DNA of 64,000 nt, taken from positions 2,092,561-2,156,560 of the forward strand of contig SSNP01000025.1 of NCBI GenBank assembly GCA_006937955.1. The letters are read 5' to 3'. The position numbers and the translations under genes were made by a program. Below are positions 38,491-51,349 of the stretch, in pieces. The notes under the pieces are model-generated. The model saw nothing but the letters and a program-made list of their open reading frames with translations. It was not told the origin of the DNA and searched no databases. How positions within the stretch are numbered: position 1 is the stretch's first letter; each line of letters starts with the position of its first letter. This DNA comes from Pachypanchax playfairii (lineage: Eukaryota > Chordata > Actinopteri > Cyprinodontiformes > Aplocheilidae).

Positions 38491-39239
38491 AATAAACGAG
38501 GATGGAAAAAGTAGAAAAATATTTCTATACTTTAACACTAGAGGGGGTAGATAGTTTAGTGCGGGAACTTCAATGCACACAGAACTCTATGGGGAAATCC
38601 AAATGAAACTGGAGATGATTTAGAGTGGTTTATTGAAGATAAAGCAAGTTTAGGAGTAAGTTTAGGTTGTTAAGTGATGTTAATATGAAATAAGTCAATC
38701 AACTGATAATGTAGCTACATTTTGAAATTAGTAACATTTTAATAGATGCAGTGAGAGGCTATTCCTAAGAGTAATAGTGGTATGAAAGAAAACAAAGTTA
38801 TTTAGTGACACAGAAGTGTACCACGGTAATAAAAGCCGGAAATGAAGCTTTTACAAGACTGAAGATTTCAAAACCTAACCTAATCAATTTGTTATGATAT
38901 AATTGATAATTGTATAATTGATATATATTTTTGAGGATAATAAGAGTAGCTTTGAACTGTAAACTAGAACATTTGCAAAATACATTGTGGCTCCAGAAAA
39001 TGTGTCAAATTTCTAAGGAAAACTGGGATTCACTTGAGAAACATGTCATATGATCCTGTCTACAGGGTGGCGCTGACACACCAAAAAGTTGTTTTTCAAC
39101 CGCCATTAAATAGGAAGGAGAAGAAGAATACGCCGAAGGACAAACGGAACAAAAGACACGTTTCTGTCGTTTTATTGCTCTGATATTTTAAAGTTTCAAG
39201 ATTTGAGATTGCCCTGTCTTTGGTGCTTCTTTATTGACA

Positions 39240-40300
39240 AACGGTGCTTCAGTCGTAAGTTGTTATATCCCATTCGTGAAGGTAAGTTTGTGTTTAAAAA
39301 GGTATAAAATGTTGCTGCGTCATCCATTAGCTTCACTAGCCGCAGTTAAAAGGAAACTATTTCTGTTTAAATCGTTCAATCGGTGGAAAGGAAAACATTA
39401 TATCTAAAAAATAACACTATTGTTTACTGACTTTCTGTGATTAAAGCAAGTTAGAACTGAACCGAATGTATTTAGCTAGATGCACAGCGATTAAGCTAAG
39501 CTAACAAAGGCCTTAAAGCTGAACATTATATCTTATAATTTTACAAAATATTAAATTTATATATACAGATTATATTGGGTTTTTTTTGGGGGGGGGCTTT
39601 GCAGTGTTAGATTTTGATTTTAGTTTTTGAAACCTGAGAAAATCTATTTCTCTGTTATTGAGAGATCACCTAAAGCTAACAGTTAGCTAACGGAGTAAAC
39701 CGTCAGTTACGTTAGTCAGACGTTTAGAGGAGATACGTCACTTCCGGCTACCGAGCCGTTAAACAGACTCGCGTTTTTTATGGATTTCAGTAGTGTCGGA
39801 GTCCTGAGGGCTCCTACATAATGAACAGGTCGTTCAGGACATGCTGAGGATCTGGATCAGGCAAACATGTAAAATATGCAGAATTATGGCCTCGATATCA
39901 GAAATCATAATTGCCTGGGGGGGTAAGCTTTAGGGTAAGGTTACTGGCAAAAAGACGTGTATTATTGTATCAACAATTCGTGCATAACTAGCAATTTGTA
40001 AACTCTTGATTCTGTCAAATCATATAAAATGTGGAGTTTCAGTTAGACACAAGTTAAACAGTTACAACTTCAAGAATTCAGAGTCCAAATTTACAGTTTC
40101 ATCTTAATTAACATCAATATGAATCTGTTTTTGGAGAATATGAACTGAAAACAGATGGGTCACAGGATTATTAATGGAGCTCAGATACATCAATCCACTT
40201 TCATGTAATGATAGTAGTTTTGGTGAGTTATACTTGACTTGAGATGAAATGTTTAAATCCAGGATAGTAACAACACAATGCTGTTTTTGACTTTCTGCAG
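39240..40300 (+). other. crebzf 5' UTR exon end and 5' UTR intron
   Basis: A good donor (GAAG, then GTAAGT) ends a likely 5' UTR exon at 39281. The next strong acceptor (CTTTCTGCAG) ends at 40300, 36 bases before the crebzf ATG. The 1.0-kb intron holds a G run near 39586 and no coding exon. Confidence 0.55.
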
Positions 40301-40336
40301 GTGTGGGAGATCTTTTGATCTGCATCTGTCACCACA

Positions 40337-41095
40337 ATGATCACCAGAAGAAGAAGCCGCAACATGAACAAATTTGAAGTGCAGTCTGAAGAGGTTGAGG
40401 TTGTGGAAACTCTTGAAGATCTCCCAAGACCATCCAAGGGTGACACAGATTCTGCTGGAAACGAGCTAGATGAGCTGCTCGATGACTTACAATGGACTCT
40501 AGAAAAAGATGGTTCTTCCTTACTTTTTGATCTTGACTTGTGTGATCTTTCCGTGTACGATGACAAAGGCCAAAGCTCTGGTTTTGAAGTTTCATCTGCC
40601 TCATCTCCAGAGAGAACATCATCTGACTCGAGGATGAAGAGCAGACATGACCAGTCAAACCACATTATCAACAAAAATGCCATTGCTGCCAGATTGAATC
40701 GTCTGAAGAAGAAAGAATATGTCAACAGCCTGGAGAAGCAAGTGGGCATTCTATCAACAGAAAACACCGTACTCAGACAAGAGAATTCTCAGCTGACCAA
40801 ACGAGTGGAGGAATTAGAAGATGAAACCAGGTATCTGAGGGCTGTGCTGGCCAATGAGAGCATGTTAGCCCAGCTCTTGTCCAGGCTCAGCGGTGTGAAT
40901 GGGATGAAATTATCTTCCTCGCTTTTCCAGGGCCCTAACTCAAATGACCACGATTATGCGTTGCCCAGGAAGCGGGTGAAAGTGGAGGAGAAAGAGACAT
41001 CTGGTGGTGTGTGTCTGCACGTTGACAAGAACCACGTCTCAGTGGAGTTCTGCACAAAGTGTGCAGAGAGTGCAAGCACGACGCTCAAAATGTAG
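40337..41095 (+). CDS. crebzf: CREB/ATF bZIP transcription factor (Zhangfei)
   Basis: CREBZF is a nuclear bZIP factor that binds HCF-1 and modulates ATF4/XBP1-type stress responses and nuclear receptors. One uninterrupted coding exon of 252 codons, as in mammals. The first third is acidic ([19 protein letters not shown]), a likely activation region. The basic region [19 protein letters not shown] lies at residues 112-130, followed by a leucine zipper to about residue 170, then LRAVLANES and LLSRLSGV. The HCF-1-binding tetrapeptide DHDY is at residues 204-207. The end [20 protein letters not shown] matches the human C-terminus closely. The initiator is the first ATG after the acceptor at 40300. 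Confidence 0.96.
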   Translation: MITRRRSRNMNKFEVQSEEVEVVETLEDLPRPSKGDTDSAGNELDELLDDLQWTLEKDGSSLLFDLDLCDLSVYDDKGQSSGFEVSSASSPERTSSDSRMKSRHDQSNHIINKNAIAARLNRLKKKEYVNSLEKQVGILSTENTVLRQENSQLTKRVEELEDETRYLRAVLANESMLAQLLSRLSGVNGMKLSSSLFQGPNSNDHDYALPRKRVKVEEKETSGGVCLHVDKNHVSVEFCTKCAESASTTLKM

Positions 41096-42045
41096 GGTCA
41101 AGTACTTTTCTGTTCTTTGAATTCTGAGACAGAGCTGAAACGCTGCAGGGTGGATGAACACTGAAGTAATTAGGATGACATAAGAACTATAGAATGTGCA
41201 TGTGATTTTGTTTTCTGTGATGATGGGATGAGTACACGTTACTGCTAAACCTTGTTGACAGTTTCTTCTAGGTAATGGTTGCCCCACCATGCGGATGAGT
41301 GGCTTTCTGAACACCTTTTCCTGCTTGACTCCATGGTAAGGATCAGTCAAGAAAAGACTTGTTTTCCACAGGCTTCGGCACTCAGCAGCGACCATAGTGT
41401 CTTTATTTTATCCACTTTCTGTTCCCAGTTAGTGGATAAGGAGCACTTTGCTCCTTTTGTTTTTTGTTGTACTGGAAATGATTAGTTAACTCTAAAAGTT
41501 TAACTATGTTAAGATAAAGGTGAGGGTCCACAAAGAGTAATCTAAAGAAAAAAGCTCAGTTTTGAACCAGTAATCCATAAAAAATACATTGTAGATATAA
41601 CATTTTGGTAAGAATTGTTCTCTTTGTGAACCATCACCACTGTATAGAAGAATACTTTCATTTAGCGCCACCTATTTTTCTTTATGCTAAAGTGGATCTG
41701 CTGATGGGCGGTGAAGAGGCTGGACACGCTGCTGCCAACGTGGCCTGGTATTTTTTTAAAGGTAGTATCGGTAACAAATGGTATATGTGATTCCTTTCTT
41801 ACCAACACTGTGCAACATCTGTAGCTGTCGACCCTGTCAGCATATTGAGCTACAGCCGCTCCGTTACACAGAGCAGTACTAACAGGAGCTTTAGTCTCTT
41901 TGTATATATTTATAAATGGAAATGTACATAAAAACAAACTGCTGTAAGATTTGAGTTTTTATCATGTTAATAAACTGTAAATGATTAATTTTGAACACAT
42001 TTTGTTGGAGATAAATGGTTCTTGAGAAATGTTGAATAAATAAAT
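41096..42045 (+). other. crebzf 3' UTR
   Basis: Non-coding sequence after the stop. AATAAA at 41969-41974 and further AATAAA/AATAAAT signals near 42033-42041 mark likely ends. The open frames within it are short and unrecognised. Confidence 0.6.
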
Positions 42046-42059
42046 TCCATTCTCTTTAT

Positions 42060-43105
42060 GTTTGAATAAGAAATATCCTCTGAGTGTTCTGTGCTGTTGA
42101 TATTAATGCATCTCTTTTTCTCTTTCTAAACAGCAAGCTCTGCCGATAAAGGTCTAACTTTTCCTGAACATTTGGGTCAAGTCTGGTAAAGGTTGTCAGA
42201 ACAAATAACCAGGGCCTCATTTGATGAAAGTATATTTCATGTCAGGTGAAGGGTCTCATAGAGTTACTGTATCCTGAACTCGTTAGTTTAAGTGCATCAA
42301 AAAGCTACTGAAGGAGTTCTGCAGCGTGGCAGTGACTTCTGTTTGAGGAGGGAACTTTTGTAGTGTCACAGGAGACGGAGAAGTCACAAGTTGTTAAAGA
42401 GCAACATGTTTTACAAAATATAGTTGAGGAATCGTCCCAATTAGTTGTGAAATATTTTGCTGACCTGAACAGCACCAGCTGGGAAAACCCAAACTGACAG
42501 GAACGCTAATCTTTGGATTTAGTATAAAAGGGGTTGATTTTCCTTCGGGGATTCAGAGATTTGGTTAAAGGTAGATTTTGCTCTGCCCTGGCCGGTATGA
42601 TCCAGGACAGTCTGAGGACAGATTGTTTGCTTCTCTACTTCCATCTGAAGTAAATTTCAGTACAGTACGAATAAGCATGTTTATTTGCACAAGGAAGGCT
42701 GAGTCATGCAGAAAAAGGTGTTGCTGTGTGTCTGTTTCTTTTTAAAATAAATGGTATTTTAATGCACATGTAGAAACTGGTGCAGGATCAAATGTCTTTG
42801 TAGAACCAAGTTAAACGTGGTCTGGTTTATTTTGCTGTTGAGTGGGATGAAAAGCTGCAGGCAGCAGATTCAGCTTGTGACCAGAGGAGTGATCCGGAAC
42901 AGAGTCTGCGTTTATTCCTAAAAGCTCGAGTTCACTTACTTAGAACAGGAAAACTGGGTTTTTGGTTCCAGAACAGCTGATTTCAATTAGTTTAATCAGC
43001 TGTGTGTCTTCACCCTCATGTTAAACCTGTAGGCTAATAAACACAATCACCAGAGCCCAGAATCTGAAGTCACCATGGCAACAGAGACATAAAGGCTTCT
43101 CATGC
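42060..43105. other. Gene-free spacer after crebzf
   Basis: No exon or RNA gene is recognised; ordinary AT-rich sequence precedes the hAT MITE. Confidence 0.55.
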
Positions 43106-43347
43106 CACTAAAGCAGGCATCTCCAACCCTGATCCTCGAGAGCTACTGTCCAGAAGGTTTTAGATGCATCCCTGCTCCAACACAGGTGAATCAATTAACT
43201 GACTTACCTCTTCAGCAAGCCATCAAGTTTAGCAAAGGCCTGCTAATGAGTCATTCATTTGATTCAGCTGTGTTGGAGCAGGGATGCATCTAAAACATTC
43301 TGGACAGTAGCTCTCGAGGACCAAGGTTGGAGATGCCTGCACTAAAG
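43106..43347. mobile_element. hAT-type MITE with exact 8-bp target duplication
   Basis: The element 43114-43339 starts CAGGCATCTCCAACC and ends with its reverse complement. Near-perfect arms of about 85 bp surround a small unrelated centre. The exact octamer CACTAAAG flanks it at 43106-43113 and 43340-43347. Eight-base duplications and CA/TG ends are the mark of hAT transposons. It has no coding capacity. Confidence 0.9.
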
Positions 43348-44265
43348 CAACATGTCTGCCATAAAGCGTTTAAAAAATATTTTTAAAACAAGACTGTAGA
43401 AGCAGCAAGAGGCCACAGGAGAAAATTACTGCCCTGTGATAGATTTAACATTTATCTAGCTCTGGGTTAAATAAAATTGTTCAGGTGGGAAAGAACAGAG
43501 GACAACATGCAGGTTTAGTTCAGAGTCTGTTACCATGGTGATGGACTCAAAGGTTCACTCACCTCTTTCTGGAACAGAAAGCTAATTTTCTCTAAATTCA
43601 GGGATAACTTACCCAGAGTTTTCACATAACATGAGTTTTGCTCACTAATAAAAGTAAAAATTTTTAAACTGGTTTTGTTCTCACTCAGTTTAAACACGTT
43701 TATCTGCATGACTTCCTGTTGCATTCAGGGCCTTGTCAGGTGCAGTTAGGTTAGAATCAGCCGTGTGGAAACTCAAGCAAAGAAAGTTTATCTTGGGATG
43801 GAGATTAACAGCTGGGCTTCAGACTTCCAGTTTTAGATTCCCATCTCGGTGAAATGACCCTGAAGTATCAGTTACAGACGGGATCTAAAATATATTTCTA
43901 AAATCTACACGGGTATGACTTTCATCATCCTCCTTTAGGCTACATCAGTTATGGTAGAAAAAATAAAGTTACTATACCATCACAGGATATAAATCCTTGA
44001 GGCTAAATCTGAGCATAAATGTTTAATATTGCAGTAAAATTATTGAAGGTGTTTCTGCTTGTTTGTGGTAGTTCATAAAAAGTTCATTGGGGAGAGGAAA
44101 GTAAAAGAAGCTAAGACTTAATAGAGGAACTCGCTTTGTAAAATACTTCAAATAAAAGCTCAGCTGTTTTTTAAATATGAAAGTTTAATTCTGAATAAAA
44201 TAGACATTCTGGTTTTGAGTAGACTGGTTTGGTCTTAAATCCGTTCTGCGTGTGAATGACAAACT

Positions 44266-44332
44266 AGTGCAAAGCGCTTTGGGAGTCACTTGACCTAAAG
44301 TACTATACAAATACACAGAATTTACTATTTTA
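44266..44332 (+). repeat. Retroelement tail interrupted by a Tc1 element
   Basis: TGCAAAGCGCTTTGGGAGTC followed by AAAGTACTATACAAATA resembles the common teleost non-LTR tail that normally ends in TTATTA repeats. It breaks off at the TA where the Tc1 element begins. Confidence 0.5.
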
Positions 44333-45676
44333 CAGTGTAAAATTATTCATACCCCATGAATTTTTACACTTTTTGCCACAAAACTTAATTTTTAAGATTT
44401 TTCTGTGACAGACCAGAGTGGCACATAATTGAAGTGGTATAAAAACATGTTTTTTTAAATTTCAAGCAAATAAAAATTTGAAGTGTGTTACGTACATGTA
44501 TTTAGCCGCCTGCAGTTACAGCTAAAGGTCTTGGGTTTTATCTTTACCAGCTTTGTGTATCAAGAGACTGAAGGTTTTGCACATTTTTCATTGTAAAATT
44601 TCTCAAACTCCGCCTGATTGGATGGAGAGCCTCTGAACAGTAATGCCACTGATGGTCAGTGGGGTTTCAGTCTGGACTTTAATTGGGACATTCTAACACA
44701 TGACTAAAACTTTCCATTGTGAATCTCCTTCCCAGTCTCAAGTCCTCCACCGCATCCAACAGGTTTTCTTCCAGTATTGACCTGCATTTAACTCCAACTC
44801 TGACCAGCTTCTTGTCCCTGCTGAAGAAAAACAACCCCACAGCATGATGCAGCCACCACCATGTTTCACAGTGGAGATAAACTTTTACTTTTCTGCCATA
44901 CGCAGCACCTTTAGCCCAAAAAGTTTGGTCTCGTCTGACCAGAGCACCTTCCACACGTGTCCCCTGCCCGTCTCCTGTCAAATGGGACTTTTTGTCTTTC
45001 AGTCAACAATGGCTTTCTTGCAATGCTTCCATATGGGCCAGGTTTGTAGACTACACAACTTACAGTTGTCTGGTGGACAGATTCTCTCACTGAGCTGTGG
45101 ATCTCTGCAGCTCCTCCACAGTGACCACAGGCCTCCTCGAAGCTTCTCTGACCGGTGCTGTTCTTGCTCGGTCCATCAGTTTAGGTGGACGGCCATGTCT
45201 TGGTAGGTTTGCAGTTGTAGCACATTGTTTGGATGATGGATGGAACAGTGTTCCTTTACATGTTCACAGCTTAGGATAACCTACAACTTTATCCCTGACC
45301 TGTCAGGTGAGGTCCTCAGTCTTCATGATGCTGTTTGTTCAATAATGTTTTCCAACAAATCACCGAGGCTTCACTGAGCAGATGTAATAACGAGACTAAA
45401 TTACACACAGTTGAACTCTTTGTCTAATTAGGTGACTTCTGATGGCAGTTGATTGCACTGGATTTTATTTGGGGTTATCAGAGTACATGGAGCTGAAAAC
45501 ATACAACCACATTTCAGATTTTTATTTGCTTGGAATTTAGAAAACTATATCACTTTAATACCACTTCACGATTATGTGCTACTTTAGTGTGTCACAGAAA
45601 ATCTGACAAGTTTGTTGTTAAAAGGTGACAAAAAGTGTAAAAGTTCAAGGGGTGTAAATACTTTTTCAAGGTACTG
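44333..45676 (-). mobile_element. Tc1/mariner element with both inverted ends and a broken transposase
   Basis: The left end CAGTGTAAAATTATTCATAC and the right end (reverse complement CAGTACCTTGAAAAAGTATT) both continue into the shared block TTTTACACTTTTTG and are flanked by TA dinucleotides, the Tc1/mariner target. On the minus strand, 44679-44981 encodes a decayed transposase with [10 protein letters not shown], then [13 protein letters not shown] and HVLECPN, in place of the usual ILEENLL, RLGRRF and HVLEWPSQSPDLNP. The SPDLNP signature is interrupted by a stop, so the copy is inactive. Confidence 0.88.
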
Positions 45677-45679
45677 TAT

Positions 45680-47500
45680 CATCAAGTATAATCTGACTAA
45701 TGTGACACTGGGATGTTCTCTTATGGGTTTTTTCAGATCTAAAGCTTTTTTCTTTTTTACACATTTGTGTCAAAATAAAACTTCATCAGTTTTTACCCAG
45801 GACGCAGTACTTCCACGGTCCCTCATGAAATCTCAAAGTATCATCCCATAGTTTAATTCAAATAACTGCCTTCATAGATCACAGATTGGTCATAGGATAA
45901 AAATATAAAATCAATATAGAATAAAACCTGTTTTCCAAATTTTACTACCTAGAAGTTTTGATCAGTCACATTTGAAGAGCTTTAAATGATCAGAAACATT
46001 TATTTAATGTTTTTTTTCTCCGCTTTTATGTGTCTGCATTAAAGGAAACATCAGCTGAACATTTAGAGCAGGTTCAGTAACTGAATCTACGCTGGAACTC
46101 AGAACGACGGTTCACTTCTTTTCCGGCTTTTTGCTGAACAAACTGATACTTATTTTTCATGCTTTAGATTCTCGTTCCACCAAAACGGTGAAGGCTGTTA
46201 CATGGCAAATTGTTTCGTTTCTCTGGAGACTCCTGTGAACTTTGACCTTTCAGAACAATCACTGGTGTTGTCTTCACAGCTGAACATATTTCCTTTATAT
46301 CTTTATATGAAGCACATGGACTAAAACAAATACAGAGATACCTTCCACACGCTGGCTTTTCTTCTCAGCTCAATTAATGTTAAAAATTTAATTAAAATCT
46401 AAACTGTATGATCTACTTGTTATTGATGTACATGATAAACCAAGAACAGTAAATCACCTGCCCACCACAGGTAATGTATGTCTGTAGTAGGAGCCATTTC
46501 CAGATGTGCTACAGCTGAGAGATCAGATCTCTCAAAACCAAGACTTTACCTCTAGAGACTATTACAAGGATTTCCTTCTACTGTGACCAATAAAAAGTTT
46601 AGTAATGCAGCTAAATCATGTGGCATCGCTCCTTTAAATGTAAATTATAAGCTGCATTCAACCATCAGCTCCTAGAAAAGGACGGAGCAAAAATCAGACT
46701 GGAAGTCGTTGTTAGAACATGAAACAAGTTCTCAGCAGATGCAGTGAACTGATTCTGCTGCTCAGAACACAAGGAGATTTAAAGAAACAAAGATACAGAA
46801 CATGAGCTTTTCTTAAACCAGCTTGATATTTTTGATCCAACATGATTAATCTGATCAGGGATACACAGCTGAGACCCAGATACCTGCTGTTTATGTATCA
46901 TGGACATGAATATGATTAAAAAACCTACAAGATTTGAGCAAAAACAAAAAGCCGTGTGAGAATTTCCAATTCAAATCTTTTTGCCTACAGAAATGAAAAT
47001 CATATTTTTTTTCTTGAGAAATAAAAATCTCCTTACAACAACATAAAGATATGAGAGGAGGCATCAAGTTTTTCACATACTCGTTCCAGATCCGGGTTTT
47101 TCAGTCGACTCACCGGCCTGCACATCATGTCCCTGATTTAAACCGATGGCTGATTAACTGGTTTCTGCTGAACCTGACTGATGCAATCATTGGAATCAGG
47201 TGTGTTTAAACAGGAAAACATCTAAAACGTGCACGACCCTGGTCATGAAACTTTAAATATTCTGGTCCTGATGGTGAATGAGTTCATTCTGACATGAATA
47301 TTCAGACTCCAGGGTAAATCCTGTGAGGAAGAAATCTGAACAAACAACACAGGACCACACAGACTTTGTCAAAGTTATTATTGTAGAATACTTTGATGTA
47401 TTTTTTCTTTCATACAGACAAAAGGTGTTGAACTTATTTCCCATTAAATTCTCTTAGATTTCAATACAGATTTAGTCTACAGTATACAGGTGTGTTCTTT
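45680..47500. other. Gene-free spacer with a hAT-like relic
   Basis: AT-rich sequence with a degenerate hAT-like piece at about 47089-47250 (AACTGGTTTCTGCTGAACC, then GGAATCAGGTGTGTTTAAAC). No exon or RNA gene is recognised. Confidence 0.5.
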
Positions 47501-47514
47501 CTCATATATAGATA

Positions 47515-48958
47515 TTTATTCGCTTAAATAACAGGCAGGTAACTCTTTAATATATTCAATAGTCTTTATGTTTTTTTGTTTTTGTTTTTTTACTTTTTTT
47601 GGTCTTTTTTTGTAAATAATGTTTTAGCACAGTTAAGGCTGTATTCTCTGTCTGCAGAACAGCACTGCGTTGTGCAAGAAGGGGGGACCATTCCACACAC
47701 AATATTTACAGCAGTATGTATATGAATAATGTAAAACCCTAATTCCATCCTCTTGTAACATGGCAGTAAACACTGGTGGCAGATCTAAAAGAGCAGCCTA
47801 AACAGTGTGAGTACACACTGCACTTCTGCAGACTCTAGCTCTGCATCGCCCTCCACTTCCTCCCCAGGGTCCCCACTTCGTCAGATCCTTTAGATCCAAA
47901 TGAGGTTCGTTTCTGTCTCTTTTATTTACAGAGTGGTGTCTCTGGTCTTAAAAGACTAAGTTTCTCCGCACCTCTGCACACTTCAGGAGCTGTTCGAAGG
48001 ACAGAAAACACAGCCCTCAGAATATGCTCAGGAGAATGTGCAACTGTCTTTTTCCATCAGTGGGAGCACTGGTGGAGAAAATCAATAAGTAATAATAATA
48101 TTATTATACAAGCGCTTCCATTTTGTTGTTCCTCTCTTTACAAAAAGCAATAGGAATCAAAGAAAGAAACATAAAAAAAGTGTAACAGGAACATAGTACC
48201 TGTAAATCAAAGATGCACATGTGCACATTTGGGCGATCTGTACAGTTGTGGTGCAGTTGTACACTTTATAATTTTGATAAATATATTCTTTTTCACATTG
48301 TGTTTCGCATTCTGTGAAACTGTCTCACAACGTCATGACATAACGTGGCTGGATGGATGAATGGATGGACAGATGTCTGGAGCTGCACAGCCTAATATAC
48401 ACCACTACAGATGATCCCTCGTCGCCTGACGCGCGCATGTTTCATACAGATAAACTTGAACGGGATGTTTTTGTGTCAATGCGTGAGATAAAGAGGAAGA
48501 AAGCAGATGTGGAGAGATAACAGCACACAGAAGTGACAGTAGCCTAAATGATTTACCAACACATAAAGAGTGACATTAATGATACCAAATGCATGCTTCA
48601 AAAACAGACAGACCAATACGGTGTCACCGCCCGCTGCTGCGAAGAGTCAGGTGACGATGATGATGATGATGAGCATCCAAGAAGACGAGAGTTCTGTACA
48701 GGTGAAGGGTTCCCAGAGAGCCCTGCAAACATCCTGAAACACAACTAGCAGGACAGACGTGTGACTCGCTGTGTTTGGGTGTGTCGACATGGCAGTCTGT
48801 TGCATATTGTCTGCCTTCCTCCGAGGGAGGTGGAACTGAGGGGGAGGTGAAGGGAAGGGAGTTCAGGACTGGTTGTAGGGTTTGCATTGTTCAGTGACAT
48901 CGCACACTGAGGCAACATGAAGTCAGTGGTTTACCTTCAGCAACATGGGATATGAGGT

Positions 48959-49005
<47 letters not shown>

Positions 49006-51349
49006 CTCGCACCTGGTCTGGAATGTGTGATTGATGGGAATGTTGAGGTTTGAGAGCTCTGCAGCCGTCGTCACATGGGCAGCTTTATGATGTTTAACGT
49101 GCAGCTTAAACAGAAAAGTGCCTGAAAAAAACATTCTGGTAAAATATTTGCTGTCGTGTGGAAAGTTGGATGAGGACGTTGATCGATCAGCCAGTTATTT
49201 TACCTAGAAAAACAAAAGAAAGCAGCGAATCTGCTCTTTTCACTCACCAAGTGTTTTGCTTGGATTTAATGTGAGTGACATTTTGGACAGAACGTCGCCT
49301 GAACAACAGCTTCTGTTCAAACACTGAAAAAAAGAAAATCATTTTGACAGTGTCATTACAAAAAAAAAACTTCTAACTTTGTACTTTTTAAAGTTTACTT
49401 TTGAATCAGTAAAATAAAGTGGGCGGAGCTCTATCAGACCTCTGGAGCTGACCAATCAGAACATGTTTGGTTTTTAGATAATCTCCATAAATTAAATGTG
49501 CAAGTATGCAGAAGCAGACGACCCTGTCTTATTTATTTTAAAATGTTCTTGTTTTTGGGATACGTGTTTAAGTTGTTTATTGTTAATACTCTGAGGTCTC
49601 CGCATGACGAACCTTCATCTCATATAATCCATTAATATGCACCAAAAGGCCTGAAACTACACTTAGTGTAATTTATTGTGTTTTTAGACTTTTTAAAGCA
49701 AATTTCAGTATTTTATAAACAATTATAAAGATTAATAAATAAGATTTGGAGGGGCATCACAAATAGATTAATCTATATGTAATTTAATTACATATTATTT
49801 ATCTGAACTGATGTGCAACAGCTGATTTTTACGGGACAAGTCGCTTTTTGTCATGGTGCAAATAAAACGCTCCAATTTTTTTTATTAAAGTTGTTCTTGG
49901 TAAAGATTAAAGAACAAAGACTATCACCCTTCATGAGTTTTAGACCCCAAGCTGCCCATCATCTCATCCAACTTTCAGGAGAAAAGCACTGAAAGTTCTC
50001 GTTAAGTTCACCAATCACTAACTTCACATCATGACGATGAGGAACGCACGAGGACGCGACACGTGAGCTGTCATTGGCTGTACCTGATAGTCCTGAGTGA
50101 GTTTTGGGCCTTCAAGGGATAAAAACGAACACTGGCATTAGACTTGGGTCTGATGTGCCCGAGCAAGTAGCGGGGCGAGTTACTGACTGGATTAAACATC
50201 CAACAAAATAAATGAAATGATCTCTACACGGTGGAGACGACCCAAAGATATGTGAGCAAAGTGAGTGCATGTTAGTCTTAAAGGGCCATCGCCTGTGCAT
50301 TGTGTGTGTTTTATGGTGTTTAAAGGGTTAATGCTTCCAGCGTTCAGCTTTTTTCCAAAAAGAAAAAAGCCCTCTCGCGTTCACCCGTCAATGAAAAGTT
50401 TGGAAGTGATGACACAAAGCGTTCGCAAGCAGAACGCCAAGCGAGAAGATGACATGACAACAGAAATACTGAAACATGAGTGTCGACATGGCAGGACTTT
50501 TTGTGCTGTGTGTCCTCATGCTTCCATCCCACACACTGGTTTCATGACACGTAACAGGTCCCGTGGACTCGGGGCAGCATCCTGGGACGGGGTAGGCTGA
50601 GCTGGAAACAGGATGGGATGAACATGACGAGTTCAGCGTTGTTGCTCCCCAAACAAAACTAAACACTGTTATGTGTAACACCTCCATTCTTTAGTTCTGC
50701 AGCCATAATACTCACTGTTAGATTAAAGAAATAGCTTTTGGGATGCAGTCTTTGTTTTTGTCAAGATTTTTCTTTAGAACAGACGAGAGACAAACTGAAA
50801 ACAGGGAAGGATGAAAAATAAAGCGACGCAGAGTGAAGAGCTAAATGTGCATCGCTATGATAAATAAATGTACCAGAGATGGAAATGACTGAAGTAAAGT
50901 TTTCACATATATAGCAAGCAAAGTGCTGACGTTAAAGTGGCTGTAGTCAGGTAGGAGGCGGTGGCGGCGGGGAAGGAGGTGAAGGTCATAATGAACAAAG
51001 TGAATCAGCCCCTGTGGTCACATGGTCCCTGTTGTGTTGAAACATTGACGGATGTTTGGTCATCTGGCTGTCAGCGACAGTGTGTGTGACGAATGAGCAT
51101 GAGGTTGGGCGGAGCCCAGAGCAGACAGGGTGATGAGAGGGGAGGAGTCAGACTGAGAGGAAGGGAAAATGGAGGAAAATGTTGTTCTCAGGGAGCTGCA
51201 AGCAGACGTCTCCGGTCATTGTCCAATCCCTCGTCCTGCACTGTGAGCTCATCGTGAGGCAGACTGCATGAAAATGCCATCGTGTGTCCTCATCCCTCCC
51301 TCGAGCTTACCCTCCCCCTCCCCAGTACTCCCTTCCACTTCTTCTGCAG
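47515..51349 (-). other. Likely long 3' UTR and flank of atp2b3
   Basis: Beyond the stop at 51350-51352 no further exon is visible. A minus-strand AATAAA lies at about 47515-47520, which would give a UTR of roughly 3.8 kb if used; nearer signals are possible. The stretch includes a 47-base G run (48959-49005), which is C-rich on the transcript strand. The extent is inferred only. Confidence 0.4.
48959..49005 (+). repeat. Homopolymer of 47 G
   Basis: An uninterrupted G run over 47 bases, preceded by GAGGT and followed by CTCGC. It could be a true G-quadruplex-prone tract, or its length could be inflated or compressed by sequencing or assembly. Confidence 0.95.

Noticed and set aside
40228..40767. 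179-codon minus-strand frame opposite crebzf
   Set aside because: It is the Ser/Phe-rich complement of the acidic and basic parts of crebzf.
48937..49134. Minus-strand frame with a polyproline stretch
   Set aside because: The polyproline comes from the 47-base G run read on the other strand; the flanks show no coding signal.
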